Below are positions 8,069-15,764 of a stretch of 26,253 bases of DNA, piece by piece (position 1 is the stretch's first letter; the number at the start of each line of letters is the position of its first letter). Position numbers and translations under genes: made by a program. The notes beneath the pieces are model-generated. The model had not been told where the DNA came from, ran no database searches, and was given only the letters and a program-made list of their open reading frames with translations. The DNA is from Planctomycetota bacterium (GTDB lineage: Bacteria; Planctomycetota; Planctomycetia; Pirellulales; Lacipirellulaceae), in assembly GCA_024278035.1 (NCBI GenBank), contig JAJRUA010000011.1, positions 1 through 26,253 on the forward strand. Direction: 5' to 3'.

Positions 8069-10066
8069 ATGAACCAATACGCTCGCGCACTACGGGTAGC
8101 CTTGCGCTATCCCTGGAATGTCGCTGGCTGCTGGATCACGGCGGTGATGGTTGCCCTCTTTTGGGCCGGTAGCTTGGTAGCCGTTTGGCCGATTGTGGAT
8201 GCCGTCATGAACGGCCAATCGATCCCGGCCTGGCTTGAGTCCGACATTCAGGCACAAGTCGTTGAGATCGAGACCCTCCAGGCCGAGCGGCTGGCGATGG
8301 TGGAGCAACTTAAAGAGGCTCCGCCCGAGCTAGCGACCGGCCTTACACAGCAACTGGCTGACCTTCGCCTCAAAGCGGGCTACTACCAAGCGAAGCTCGA
8401 CAAAATCCAATGGATTCAGCCAATCGCCGAGCGTTGGCTTCCCGACACGGCTTTCAAGACGCTCGGCTACGTCTGTGCGTTCGTCTTGATTTCTACAGGC
8501 ATCAAGAATGTCTTTCGAGTGGCCAATTTGTTGCTCGTCTCTCGGCTTGGCCAATTGGTGGCGTTCGAGCTACGGCGAGATTTCTATCGACAGCTTCTAC
8601 GGCTCGATATGGCCGACTTTTCTGACCGAGGTCGCGGTGACTTGATGAACCGCTGTACGACCGACATCGGACAGCTCTCAGGCGGTGTGACGGTCCTTTT
8701 TGGCCAAGCGATTCGTGAACCGCTAAAGATGATCGGCTGCTTTTTGGGTGCTGCGTATTTCAGTTGGCGTTTGCTGTTGCTAACGCTGATCGTTGCCCCG
8801 ATTGCTTTTCTAGGTATCCGTTGGCTTGGCAAATCGCTCAAGCGGGCGAATCGGCGGGCGATGGAAGAGCTTTCCGGAATCTACGATGCGCTGAGCGAGA
8901 CCCTTAGCGGCATCCAGTTGATCCGTTCCTTTACTCGTGAATCGGCTGAGCGAGCTCGCTTCCGCTTATCGCTCAAGGACCTTTACGACAAGCAAATGCG
9001 AATCGCTTTCTACGATTCGCTGGCGAGTCCGCTGACAGAAAATATCGGCGTCGCCATGGTGGTGCTAGCCGCTATGTCGGGCGGTTACTTGGTACTGAAC
9101 CAAGAGACCCATCTATTCGGAGTGCCGATCAGCGACACGCCCCTCACGCACGGACAGATGACCGCCTTCTTTGCCATGCTCATCGGCATGAGCGACCCTG
9201 CGCGGCGACTTTCTAGCGTTTTCAATTCGATCCAGCGCGCCTCGGCTTCAGCAGAGCGAATCTATGCGGTGCTTGACCGCGAGCCAGAGATTGTTGATCC
9301 GGTGAATCCCCAACCTTTGCCCCGCAAGTGGAGCACCCTGCGGTTCGATAACCTATCGTTCCAGTACACGCCTGATAATTTAGTGCTCGACGGCATTGAT
9401 TTTGAGGTTCAGGCAGGAGAAACCGTCGCCATCGTTGGCCCCAACGGCTGTGGCAAAAGCACGCTCCTAGCCCTTCCTCCCCGGCTGTACGACCCTTCGG
9501 AGGGAGCCGTACGAATTGATGGAATCGACCTTCGCAGCGTGCGTCTCAAAGACCTACGCAGCCGAATCGGCATCGTATCGCAGCAGGCGTTGCTTCTTAA
9601 TGACACGGTGGCCGAGAACATCCGTTATGGTCAGCCGGGAGCCACACAAGCTGAAATCGAAGAGGCCGCCCGCCGAGCGAACGCCCACACGTTCATCACC
9701 GAACGACTTTCTAACGGCTACGAAACAGAAGTCGGGCTGGGTGGCGGACGGCTCTCCGGAGGCCAGCGCCAACGCCTCGCCCTCGCGCGAGCCATTCTCC
9801 GCAACCCAGAGCTACTGATTCTCGACGAAGCGACCAGCCAAGTTGATTTAGAAAGCGAGCAACTTATCCACCAAGCGCTTACGAAGTTCTTGCGCGACCG
9901 AACGACGCTCATCATCACCCACCGTCCGAGTACCCTGACACTCGCCGACCGGGTTGTCGTCATGGACGAAGGCCGCGTACTCGACATCGGCACGCCCGAC
10001 GAACTGTCCGACCGCTGCGACCTCTTCCGCCGCCTCTGCTGCGTGCCATTGCGTGAAAGCGCATGA
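8069..10066 (+). CDS. ABC exporter, fused membrane and ATPase domains (MsbA/lipid A or multidrug type)
   Basis: A 665-residue half-transporter that should dimerise in the inner membrane and export a substrate by ATP hydrolysis. Membrane segments include residues about 20-46 and 130-150, then further helices up to about 390. The ATPase domain has Walker A GPNGCGKST (457-465), a Q-loop (IVSQQALLLNDTVAENI), signature LSGGQRQRLALARAI from 562, Walker B LLILDEATS with Asp586/Glu587, and the H-loop His618 (IITHRPS); all catalytic residues are present. Unusual is an extra segment of about 75 residues between the first two membrane helices (about 50-125), charged and helical, probably a coiled-coil outside the membrane. 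ATG 8069 has a GACGGA-type site; the frame is open to 8027. The substrate cannot be told from sequence. Confidence 0.9.
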   Translation: MNQYARALRVALRYPWNVAGCWITAVMVALFWAGSLVAVWPIVDAVMNGQSIPAWLESDIQAQVVEIETLQAERLAMVEQLKEAPPELATGLTQQLADLRLKAGYYQAKLDKIQWIQPIAERWLPDTAFKTLGYVCAFVLISTGIKNVFRVANLLLVSRLGQLVAFELRRDFYRQLLRLDMADFSDRGRGDLMNRCTTDIGQLSGGVTVLFGQAIREPLKMIGCFLGAAYFSWRLLLLTLIVAPIAFLGIRWLGKSLKRANRRAMEELSGIYDALSETLSGIQLIRSFTRESAERARFRLSLKDLYDKQMRIAFYDSLASPLTENIGVAMVVLAAMSGGYLVLNQETHLFGVPISDTPLTHGQMTAFFAMLIGMSDPARRLSSVFNSIQRASASAERIYAVLDREPEIVDPVNPQPLPRKWSTLRFDNLSFQYTPDNLVLDGIDFEVQAGETVAIVGPNGCGKSTLLALPPRLYDPSEGAVRIDGIDLRSVRLKDLRSRIGIVSQQALLLNDTVAENIRYGQPGATQAEIEEAARRANAHTFITERLSNGYETEVGLGGGRLSGGQRQRLALARAILRNPELLILDEATSQVDLESEQLIHQALTKFLRDRTTLIITHRPSTLTLADRVVVMDEGRVLDIGTPDELSDRCDLFRRLCCVPLRESA

Positions 10067-10171
10067 GGAAAGGGCTCCGATAGCCCCCACTTTCAGGCAG
10101 AGGCGTCGGGGTCTGCTGCGCTGTGAGGTCCAAAGGAGTTTGACGTGGCCCCGGCAAAGGCCGAGAATCTG

Positions 10172-10197
10172 AGGTTGGTAGTTTAGGTTGGTAGTCT
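10172..10197. repeat. 13-bp tandem duplication
   Basis: AGGTTGGTAGTTT and AGGTTGGTAGTCT lie side by side (10172-10184, 10185-10197) with one difference. They are in the 319-bp spacer between the ABC exporter and the sigma factor, which otherwise holds the 50-bp palindrome and a small GGGCT-AGCCC hairpin near 10074, but no gene. Confidence 0.8.
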
Positions 10198-10236
10198 AGA
10201 GGGACCGCAGGGGGGATACGATTGGAATCCTCCCCT

Positions 10237-10286
10237 TTTCCCGGCCAGGATGGCCCGGCTATAGCCGGGCCATCCTGGCCGGGAAA
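10237..10286. repeat. perfect 50-bp palindrome
   Basis: The sequence equals its own reverse complement over all 50 bases, centred on CTATAG (10259-10264). The arms read TTTCCCGGCCAGGATGGCCC inward. A shorter imperfect copy is at 516-559, so it belongs to a dispersed family. It could form a very strong hairpin ending transcription from the ABC gene, but no T run follows it directly. Confidence 0.9.
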
Positions 10287-10385
10287 CAAGGAACCTCCCT
10301 ATCCCAAGCCCTTTGATAAACAGAGCAGGGAACTTCCCTCCCTCCCCAGGCGTCTGAACGTCGTAACCAACGGAAACCACTACGT

Positions 10386-11117
10386 TTGCCCCCCGAAGAC
10401 CCGAAGAAAATCAACGCCGCCAGCCTACCCAGCGCCCTCAGCCTTCCCCAGGCTGTTTTCGGCGAACCGACGGCTAAGCCTAAGACCCCCAGGTCCGTGG
10501 CTCCAGCGACCGGTGCGCAGCTTGGCGAAGCCCTGGACGACCGGACGCTCGACGACCGCACTTTGGATGATCGCGCAATCGATGCTTGTCTTGCTGGTGA
10601 CAAAACGGCCTACGGTGAACTGGTGGGCCGCTACCAAAATCGTTTGCAAAACACCCTGCTGCGACTAACGGGCTCTGCCGAAGAGGCGGAGGACGTTGCC
10701 CAAGAGGCGTTTGTCCAGGCTTACCTGAAACTCGATAGCTTCCAGCGGACGGCCCGCTTTTATACTTGGCTCTACCGCATCGCCTTCAATCTGGCGATCA
10801 GCAAGAGCCGCAAGAAGCGGCCGCGCGTCTCGCTCAACACCCTTCAAGAGACGGGCGGCGTCGAACCGACCAGCGATGCCCAACCCCGACCGGACCAACC
10901 GATCGTTGCCAACGAACGAGCCCAGATTTTGCATGCCGCAATTGCCGAGCTGGCTGAAGACCATCGACAAGTGTTAGTGCTACGAGAGTTCGACGGTTGC
11001 GATTATTCGCAGATCGCCGAGCTGCTGGGAGTCCCCATCGGCACCATACGAAGTCGATTGTTCCGAGCAAGGTCGCAATTACGCGAACGCTTGGCCCCGC
11101 TGCTAGATGATGAATGA
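10386..11117 (+). CDS. ECF RNA polymerase sigma factor (RpoE-like)
   Basis: A 243-residue sigma-70 family factor of the extracytoplasmic function class, which directs RNA polymerase to a stress regulon. Region 2 spans about residues 65-130 (CLAGDKTAYGELVGRYQNRL, EEAEDVAQEAFVQAYLKL, FYTWLYRIAFNLAISKSRKK) and region 4 about 180-237, with the helix-turn-helix CDYSQIAELLGVPIGTIRSRLFRAR. The first 48 residues are a Pro/Ala-rich extension, followed by three five-residue repeats (LDDRT, LDDRT, LDDRA; 10533-10577). The start is uncertain: TTG 10386 has GGAAA upstream, a GTG at 10497 would remove most of the extension, and there is no ATG before region 2. The anti-sigma gene begins 23 bases downstream. 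Confidence 0.9.
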   Translation: MPPEDPKKINAASLPSALSLPQAVFGEPTAKPKTPRSVAPATGAQLGEALDDRTLDDRTLDDRAIDACLAGDKTAYGELVGRYQNRLQNTLLRLTGSAEEAEDVAQEAFVQAYLKLDSFQRTARFYTWLYRIAFNLAISKSRKKRPRVSLNTLQETGGVEPTSDAQPRPDQPIVANERAQILHAAIAELAEDHRQVLVLREFDGCDYSQIAELLGVPIGTIRSRLFRARSQLRERLAPLLDDE

Positions 11118-11140
11118 GTTTTCATGGACTTTGAGACGTT

Positions 11141-12100
11141 ATGATGAAAAACCGAAATCAAAAACCGGACGAGCTGGGCGAACGGATCAGCGCTTACCTT
11201 GACGGTGAACTGTCTGCCGAGGAGCGTACGAAGACAGAGCGACTTCTCTCCGAGGATTCCGCTGCACAGCAATTGGCCACGGAATTACAACAGGTTGGCA
11301 AGGCGTGTGCTGGTGTGCCATGTCCCGCGTTTCGTGATCTTACCCCGTCTGTCTTGTCCGAAGCGATTGAGCGCAAAGCAGCAGGCGAAGGGTTTGTCGA
11401 TCGGCTAGAGCCGGAGGGAGAGTTTGGCTTACCGTTTGGGCGTTCTTCGCGCGGTTGGGCTTGGGCCGGCGTGGCGGTGGCCGCATCGCTGGTGATTGGT
11501 TTTTATGGTCGTCCCGATCCCCCTTCAGCAAGGCAACAGGTCGCGCAAAGCAACGCTTCGGCTCAACCAAGCATTCAACCCGTCGCCTTCTCTCGCGCGG
11601 TACAGCAAGCGATTCCTCAGATGCGTCGGGCGATGCCGCAACTGCGTGTGGTCCGAATCCAAACGACTCCCGCTGGCAAACAGCGACTCGAACAGCTCCT
11701 AGCCCAACAGGGCATCCAGCTCCGCCCAGCCGCCACCGAGGAGCCTGTCAGCAAGAGCGACGGTCAGTTGATGCTGGTCTCAGCCGAAAGGCCTCGGCTA
11801 GCGAACTTGATGAACGACCTAGAAAAAGAGGCGTCGATTTTCCGTGTTGAAGCGGACCGAAAGTTTACGGCACCGTCGATCGGTTCGCCAAGGAATAGTA
11901 AGGCGATCGGAGCCGGAGGTGGAGATAGTGCCCTGGTGCCCAAAGGGCAAGTCACCCCCATGCAAAGTGTTGCGATTCGAGTGACAATCCACTTTAGCCC
12001 CGGAAAAAAACCGACGATTCAATTGCCATCGCCCCAAGTGAAAAATGTGGCACGAGGGCATGTCCCCGTGCTGTTCGTGATCCAAGCCAGACAGCCATGA
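11141..12100 (+). CDS. anti-sigma factor, single-pass membrane protein
   Basis: A 319-residue protein 23 bases after the ECF sigma gene, almost certainly in the same operon. The N-terminus has the anti-sigma start pattern (LGERISAYLDGELSAEERTK), with a helical domain of about 100 residues that should bind and hold the sigma factor in the cytoplasm. It lacks the HxxxCxxC zinc site of ZAS-type anti-sigmas. One membrane helix follows (WAWAGVAVAASLVIGFYG, about 106-123). The remaining 195 residues would be periplasmic, Gln/Pro/Ala-rich, with segments such as LRVVRIQTTPAGKQRLEQLL and a beta-rich end (VAIRVTIHFSPG), probably the sensing part. An alternative ATG is one codon later. Release of sigma presumably follows proteolysis, as in other ECF systems (inference). 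Confidence 0.8.
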   Translation: MMKNRNQKPDELGERISAYLDGELSAEERTKTERLLSEDSAAQQLATELQQVGKACAGVPCPAFRDLTPSVLSEAIERKAAGEGFVDRLEPEGEFGLPFGRSSRGWAWAGVAVAASLVIGFYGRPDPPSARQQVAQSNASAQPSIQPVAFSRAVQQAIPQMRRAMPQLRVVRIQTTPAGKQRLEQLLAQQGIQLRPAATEEPVSKSDGQLMLVSAERPRLANLMNDLEKEASIFRVEADRKFTAPSIGSPRNSKAIGAGGGDSALVPKGQVTPMQSVAIRVTIHFSPGKKPTIQLPSPQVKNVARGHVPVLFVIQARQP

Positions 12101-12187
12101 CCATTGCCCTTTTGGGCGAGTCCTGCACAATACGGCGACGCAGAAGTCGAATCTCTTTTTCCCGTATCTTGGAGTTTGTCTCTTCCC

Positions 12188-12412
12188 ATGGCCGACGTAA
12201 AAATCACGGTTCGTGCAAACGGTTCTTACAAAATAGAAGGGCCCTTCGAGTTGGTCGATGCCCAGGGGAACGCTTTCCCGCTTGATTCCACGAAGCCGGC
12301 GATCGCTCTCTGCCGGTGTGGCCATTCGGAGAACATGCCGTTCTGTGATGGGGCTCACAAGCGTATCGGGTTTGATTCAACGGTAGAGGCACCCGCTGCC
12401 AACGAAGATTGA
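12188..12412 (+). CDS. CDGSH iron-sulfur domain protein
   Basis: A small 74-residue cytoplasmic protein. The second half holds the full CDGSH signature C-x-C-x2-S-x3-P-x-C-D-G-x2-H as CRCGHSENMPFCDGAHK, which binds a 2Fe-2S cluster through three Cys and one His. The first half (VKITVRANGSYKIEGPFELVDAQG) is the short beta segment usual before it in bacterial members. These proteins are linked to redox or cluster transfer, but the specific role is unknown. ATG 12188 was chosen because the homology starts with MADVKITV; the frame is open back to 12104. It lies 87 bases after the anti-sigma gene on the same strand and could be part of that operon. A repeat hairpin follows it. Confidence 0.9.
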   Translation: MADVKITVRANGSYKIEGPFELVDAQGNAFPLDSTKPAIALCRCGHSENMPFCDGAHKRIGFDSTVEAPAANED

Positions 12413-12450
12413 GTTGCGGAGCCATCGTTTCCGGTGAAGAACCGAATGGT

Positions 12451-12509
12451 TAGCCGCAGGCGGAAGCCGCGGTTTACCTTGAAGGACCGCCTGCTTCCGC
12501 CTGCGGCTA
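12451..12509. repeat. AGCCGCAGGCGGAAGC inverted repeat, two perfect 17-bp arms
   Basis: TAGCCGCAGGCGGAAGC (12451-12467) faces its exact reverse complement (12493-12509), and GCGGT/ACCGC pair inside. The same arm recurs at 1069 and 14292. It begins 39 bases after the CDGSH gene and could stop transcription, though there is no T run on the plus side. Confidence 0.9.
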
Positions 12510-12821
12510 GTATAAATTCTTCCTTGATTCGCTGTTTCTTCTTTTGGCTCCTTCATTGGACAGAGGCCCAAGGTCCATTCGACACCTTTTCCCCAATCCT
12601 TACGACCGCGCCCGATGGCTCCTCCAGAGAGCCGCTGGGCGTGTTCTTTAGGTAGCCACCACGACTTGCGCCGATTGCGCGGACGACCATTTCGGGGTTC
12701 TTCGTCCGCTTGGCTGATAAGCCATTTCGGGCGGCTAAGGTCGTGATAGAATCCTCGACCCGCCCCTCGGACCGGCCAAGGGATCGGGTGAAGCCCCAAC
12801 GACCTTTCTTAAGCGAGATTC
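12510..12821. other. 312-bp spacer without a supported gene
   Basis: This lies between the repeat and the 291-residue protein gene. A minus-strand frame crosses it, but has no recognisable protein pattern and no ribosome site. CCATTTCGGG occurs twice about 30 bases apart. I could not match it to a known RNA class (tmRNA, SRP RNA, RNase P RNA). Confidence 0.4.
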
Positions 12822-13697
12822 ATGGACGACCAAAACACCGTGATTGATTCCGAGCCCCAGCTCAGCGCCGTTAGCGAAGCGACCGAGGCCCCTTTCCCCG
12901 ATACTCCGTCTTCAGATACCCCGTTGTCCGAAGCGGCAACCGAGTCTTCGCCCCCTTTCGTAGGGCAGTGGAATGGCTTGGTCAGCACCACCAATTGGGA
13001 GAAGGGCCGCATCATTGGCGACTGGCGCACCGCGTTGGAAGAGAGCGGTGCTGAGGTTACCGAATACTCCGACGAAGCCTGGGCACAATTGGTGGGCCAC
13101 GTCACCAGCCAACACGTTGGCCGACTACGCCGTGTTCACGACCGATTTGGCAAAGTACGGGAAGAGTACGAAGGCCTCTACTGGAGCCATTTTCAGTCAG
13201 CCCTTGATTGGGATGATGCCGAGATGTGGCTCGAAGGGGGAGTCACTAACGGCTGGTCTGTCTCTCAAATGCGTGCAGCTCGCTGGGAAGCGGTCGGTGC
13301 CCCGGACGGCGTGAAGCCGACCGAATCGGAAGTGATCGAAGCCGAGTTGGATGAGGACTCGTACACTTCGCTTGCCGATCAGCAAAAAGAGGGCGATTTC
13401 AATGAAAACGCTGCGGAGGCCGAAACGGTCAACCGCGAGACGGCACCATCTGAGTCGGCAGGTGAGGGCGAGAGCGATGGCGATTCGTCGGCTTCCACGG
13501 AACCTGCGGAACAACGCGTACGCCCCTTCGAGCAACTTGGCGAATTGCCCGACGACCTTGCCGAAGCCTTCGAGCAGTTCAAGCTGGTGATCCTCAGCCA
13601 CAAGCTGACCGGCTGGGAAGCGATCTCGCAGAGTGATATGCTGGAGAGCCTTGATGCCCTCAAGGCGCTTGCCTTGGCCCCACCTGCCGAAGACTGA
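12822..13697 (+). CDS. Trp-rich protein of unknown function with acidic flanks
   Basis: A 291-residue protein without signal peptide or membrane helix, probably cytoplasmic. The first 45 residues are acidic and Ser/Thr/Pro-rich. A conserved-looking helical core (about 47-170) carries many Trp: FVGQWNGLVSTTNWEKGRII, YWSHFQSALDWDDAEMWLEG and NGWSVSQMRAARWE. The last motif (WLE...GWSVSQMR) resembles the helix-loop segment in some ParB-like or phage regulatory proteins, which is only a hint. Residues 170-230 are an acidic Ser/Glu linker, followed by a second helical piece (FEQLGELPDDLAEAFEQFKL to ESLDALKALAL). ATG 12822 starts the protein; GAGA lies a few bases upstream. A strong TATAAT follows 25 bases after its stop, so the next gene has its own promoter. 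Confidence 0.75.
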   Translation: MDDQNTVIDSEPQLSAVSEATEAPFPDTPSSDTPLSEAATESSPPFVGQWNGLVSTTNWEKGRIIGDWRTALEESGAEVTEYSDEAWAQLVGHVTSQHVGRLRRVHDRFGKVREEYEGLYWSHFQSALDWDDAEMWLEGGVTNGWSVSQMRAARWEAVGAPDGVKPTESEVIEAELDEDSYTSLADQQKEGDFNENAAEAETVNRETAPSESAGEGESDGDSSASTEPAEQRVRPFEQLGELPDDLAEAFEQFKLVILSHKLTGWEAISQSDMLESLDALKALALAPPAED

Positions 13698-13722
13698 CCG
13701 CGCCTCTTGCAAAGAAGCCCTT

Positions 13723-13728
13723 TATAAT
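13723..13728 (+). promoter_or_regulatory. TATAAT -10 box of the monooxygenase gene
   Basis: A perfect TATAAT lies 35 bases before the ATG at 13764, giving a leader of about 29 bases. No good -35 is present at 16-18 bases upstream; TTGCAA at 13707 is too close. Confidence 0.5.
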
Positions 13729-13763
13729 CTTTGCCACCTCCCCCGCCTAACAAAGTAAAAACA

Positions 13764-14048
13764 ATGATTACTGTTGGAATGAATTATGTTGTCCTCCCCG
13801 GCAAAGAGTCGGACTTTGAGGAAAAATTTGCAGGGGTGATTGACGCCCTCAACTCGGCCGAAGGGCATACGGAATCGACTCTGTGGAATGATGTCGCCCA
13901 GTCGAACTCGTACCTCATCACCAGTGAATGGAACGACGAGCAGGCGTTTCGCGATTTTATTTCGAGCGACGCGTTTCGTGCCGTTACCAACTGGGGCAAG
14001 GAGCAAATTCTCGCCGGCAGACCAAAGCACACGGTTTATAAGCACTAA
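13764..14048 (+). CDS. antibiotic biosynthesis monooxygenase (ABM) domain protein
   Basis: A 94-residue single-domain protein with the ABM dimeric alpha/beta-barrel pattern: first strand MITVGMNYVVLPGKESDFEE, helix FEEKFAGVIDALN, strand TESTLWNDVAQSNSYLITSEW, then NDEQAFRDFISSDAFRAVTNW. The S.W.....F..(S..F) arrangement is typical of the family, which includes quinone monooxygenases and heme-degrading HmoB/IsdG proteins. The catalytic type cannot be settled from sequence; no metal or flavin site is expected, and the molecule acted on is unknown. ATG 13764 begins the first strand, while the frame is open to 13731 with an unlikely Pro-rich start. It is probably transcribed alone from the TATAAT box and ends at a palindromic repeat. 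Confidence 0.85.
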   Translation: MITVGMNYVVLPGKESDFEEKFAGVIDALNSAEGHTESTLWNDVAQSNSYLITSEWNDEQAFRDFISSDAFRAVTNWGKEQILAGRPKHTVYKH

Positions 14049-14054
14049 AGCGTT

Positions 14055-14088
14055 TTAGCCCCCCCCCGGGTCACTGACCCGGGGCTAA
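14055..14088. repeat. TTAGCCCCGGGTCA palindrome with expanded C run
   Basis: CCCCGGGTCA (14064-14073) faces TGACCCGGGG (14075-14084) perfectly, and outer TTAG/CTAA also match. The left arm has nine C in a row (14059-14067) where the right arm has four G, so five extra C disrupt an otherwise near-perfect palindrome. It may end the monooxygenase transcript. Confidence 0.75.
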
Positions 14089-14291
14089 CCCAGGGCAGCG
14101 CACATCAATTGCACGCCCCGAGGTAACGCTGTTTACCCTGACCCGCTTGCTGGAAACCGCATAGTTTTCAGCCGATTGTGCGGATCATACCGGCGCATCT
14201 CTACGAGTGACAAAACGTCGCTTCTTCTCTCCTCAATTGTCTGGACTTCGGTTCCGAGGTACCGCATGTTTTGTGGGGGCAATTTTTTGTC

Positions 14292-14360
14292 AGCCGCAGG
14301 CGGAAGCCAGCAGTTGATTTCGATTCTCTCCGAAGCAGTTCCGTCGGCTTCCGCCGGCGG
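14292..14360. repeat. AGCCGCAGGCGGAAGCC inverted repeat, wide loop
   Basis: The 17-base arm (14292-14308) faces GGCTTCCGCCGGCGG (14346-14360), with one mismatch. It ends 33 bases before the AAA ATPase start. Confidence 0.75.
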
Positions 14361-14393
14361 CCAGTGATGACCTCTTAGTATCGAATTTTCCCT

Positions 14394-15764
14394 ATGCACC
14401 CTTTTCTTTCCGCAGACGCTGAATCTCCCTCAACCGCTTCGATTTTGCCGCCCGATCTTGCCGCCGCTCTTTCAAAGAGGCCAGCGAACGCCCCTTCTGC
14501 CGAAGCAACATCGGCCCTACCTTCGGTCCCCCCCGAGCCATCCACTCTCCGAGAGGCGGGCCTTGATGAAGGAATGGTCGATGCGCTGGTGCTCAAAACC
14601 TTGCTGCAATTATCGGCGGCCCGTGGCCGGCAACTTGCCCAACAGACGTGCCTTTCACGAAAGATTATTAACGGCACTCTTTCCCGTTTTCGCGATGACC
14701 TGCTCGTGACGATCAAAGGCCAAGCCGAGGGGAACGATTACATTTTCCAATTAACCGACGCTGGGTACGCCCGGGCTCGCCAGCAGGCGGACCTTGCCAA
14801 CTACGCCGCCGCCGCCCCGGTCCCGCTGGCTGCTTACGACACGGCAATCCGCCGACAAACTGCGGGAGTGACGCATCTCGGAATCGAAGACCTCCGCCGC
14901 GCCTTTGGAGACCTGACACTTGGCGAGGACTTGCTTAGCCTCGTGGCCCAAGCCTTGACCGACGGCCGTGGTCTGTTCCTCTTCGGATCGCCCGGCAATG
15001 GCAAGACGACGTTAGCCGAGCTTCTCTGCGAAGCGTTTGGCAAGTACCTTTGGATTCCCCGTGCCGTCTGTGTTGGTTCCGATATTATTCGCCTGTTCGA
15101 CGCCAGTTGCCATGAGCCGGTCGATGCCCCCGAACTAGAATCGATCCGTTACGACCGCCGATGGGTGCTGATTAAGCGCCCCACGGTGGTCGTCGGTGGC
15201 GAGTTGACCCTCGACCAACTCGAGCCGAGCTTCCACGCGGCCAGCGGCGTAAGTGAAGCACCGGTTCAGATGAAGGCAAATGGCGGTGTTCTGGTGATTG
15301 ACGACTTCGGTCGCCAACGAGTCAGTAGCACCGACTTGCTAAACCGCCTGATTGTCCCCTTAGAAAAACAATTCGATTACTTGTCGCTCTCCTCGGGGCG
15401 CCAAGCATGCATTCCGTTCGAGATGCTCTTTGTTCTCTCGACGAATCTTGAGCCGAGCGAATTGGTCGATGAAGCGTTTCTTCGACGCATTCCCTACAAA
15501 GTCGAAGTACACGACCCGACGCTTGAGCAGTTCCACGAACTGTTTGACGTTTTCGGCAAGAAACTCGGTCTACAACTCGAGCCAGGAATCGTCGAGTGGC
15601 TTCTCCAAGAGCATTACGCGCCGGCCAGTCGGCCCATGCGATTTTGTCACCCGCGCGACTTACTTCGGCAGGTGAAAAACTACTGTGCGGTCCACAAGCT
15701 GCCGCCGGTGGCGAATCCCGAAAGTCTAGCCGCTGCGGTGAAGAATTATTTCGCCGGGCTATGA
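14394..15764 (+). CDS. AAA-family ATPase with N-terminal winged-helix-like domain
   Basis: A 456-residue protein, probably cytoplasmic. After a disordered Ser/Pro/Ala start, residues about 50-130 look like a winged helix (LVLKTLLQLSAARGRQLAQ, TCLSRKIINGTLSRFRDDLL, YIFQLTDAGYARA). Residues 180-400 are the ATPase: Walker A GSPGNGKT from Gly198, Walker B GGVLVIDDFGR with Asp303/Asp304, a sensor-like LFVLSTNLEP, and arginine-finger candidates in FLRRIPYKVEV. The C-terminal helical lid includes the segment RPMRFCHPRDLLRQVKNYC. Such proteins couple ATP hydrolysis to remodelling a partner; planctomycete relatives are known to me only as uncharacterised ATP-binding proteins. The ATG at 14394 has no clear ribosome site. 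A 16-bp tandem duplication spans its stop. It is convergent with the XRE regulator. Confidence 0.85.
   Translation: MHPFLSADAESPSTASILPPDLAAALSKRPANAPSAEATSALPSVPPEPSTLREAGLDEGMVDALVLKTLLQLSAARGRQLAQQTCLSRKIINGTLSRFRDDLLVTIKGQAEGNDYIFQLTDAGYARARQQADLANYAAAAPVPLAAYDTAIRRQTAGVTHLGIEDLRRAFGDLTLGEDLLSLVAQALTDGRGLFLFGSPGNGKTTLAELLCEAFGKYLWIPRAVCVGSDIIRLFDASCHEPVDAPELESIRYDRRWVLIKRPTVVVGGELTLDQLEPSFHAASGVSEAPVQMKANGGVLVIDDFGRQRVSSTDLLNRLIVPLEKQFDYLSLSSGRQACIPFEMLFVLSTNLEPSELVDEAFLRRIPYKVEVHDPTLEQFHELFDVFGKKLGLQLEPGIVEWLLQEHYAPASRPMRFCHPRDLLRQVKNYCAVHKLPPVANPESLAAAVKNYFAGL

Larger units (their letters stand above)
14049..14393. other. 345-bp spacer with two repeat elements
   Basis: It contains the C-run palindrome at 14055 and the inverted repeat at 14292. 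The frames that cross it use the repeat sequence and are not credible genes. The AAA ATPase promoter must lie here, but I see no clear box. Confidence 0.5.

Noticed and set aside
10128..10184. Mini-frame VAPAKAENLRLVV starting at GTG 10145, with AAAGGAG upstream, between the ABC exporter and the sigma factor
   Set aside because: The ribosome-site match is good, but the frame is only 13 codons, ends in a tandem duplication and resembles no known leader peptide.
12377..12799. Minus-strand frame of 140 codons over the CDGSH gene end and the following spacer
   Set aside because: It overlaps a certain gene and a palindromic repeat, has Arg/Lys/Gly-rich content without a family pattern, and no ribosome site.
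14133..14399. Minus-strand frame of 88 codons in the spacer before the AAA ATPase
   Set aside because: It is largely made of the two arms of a palindromic repeat and has no protein pattern.
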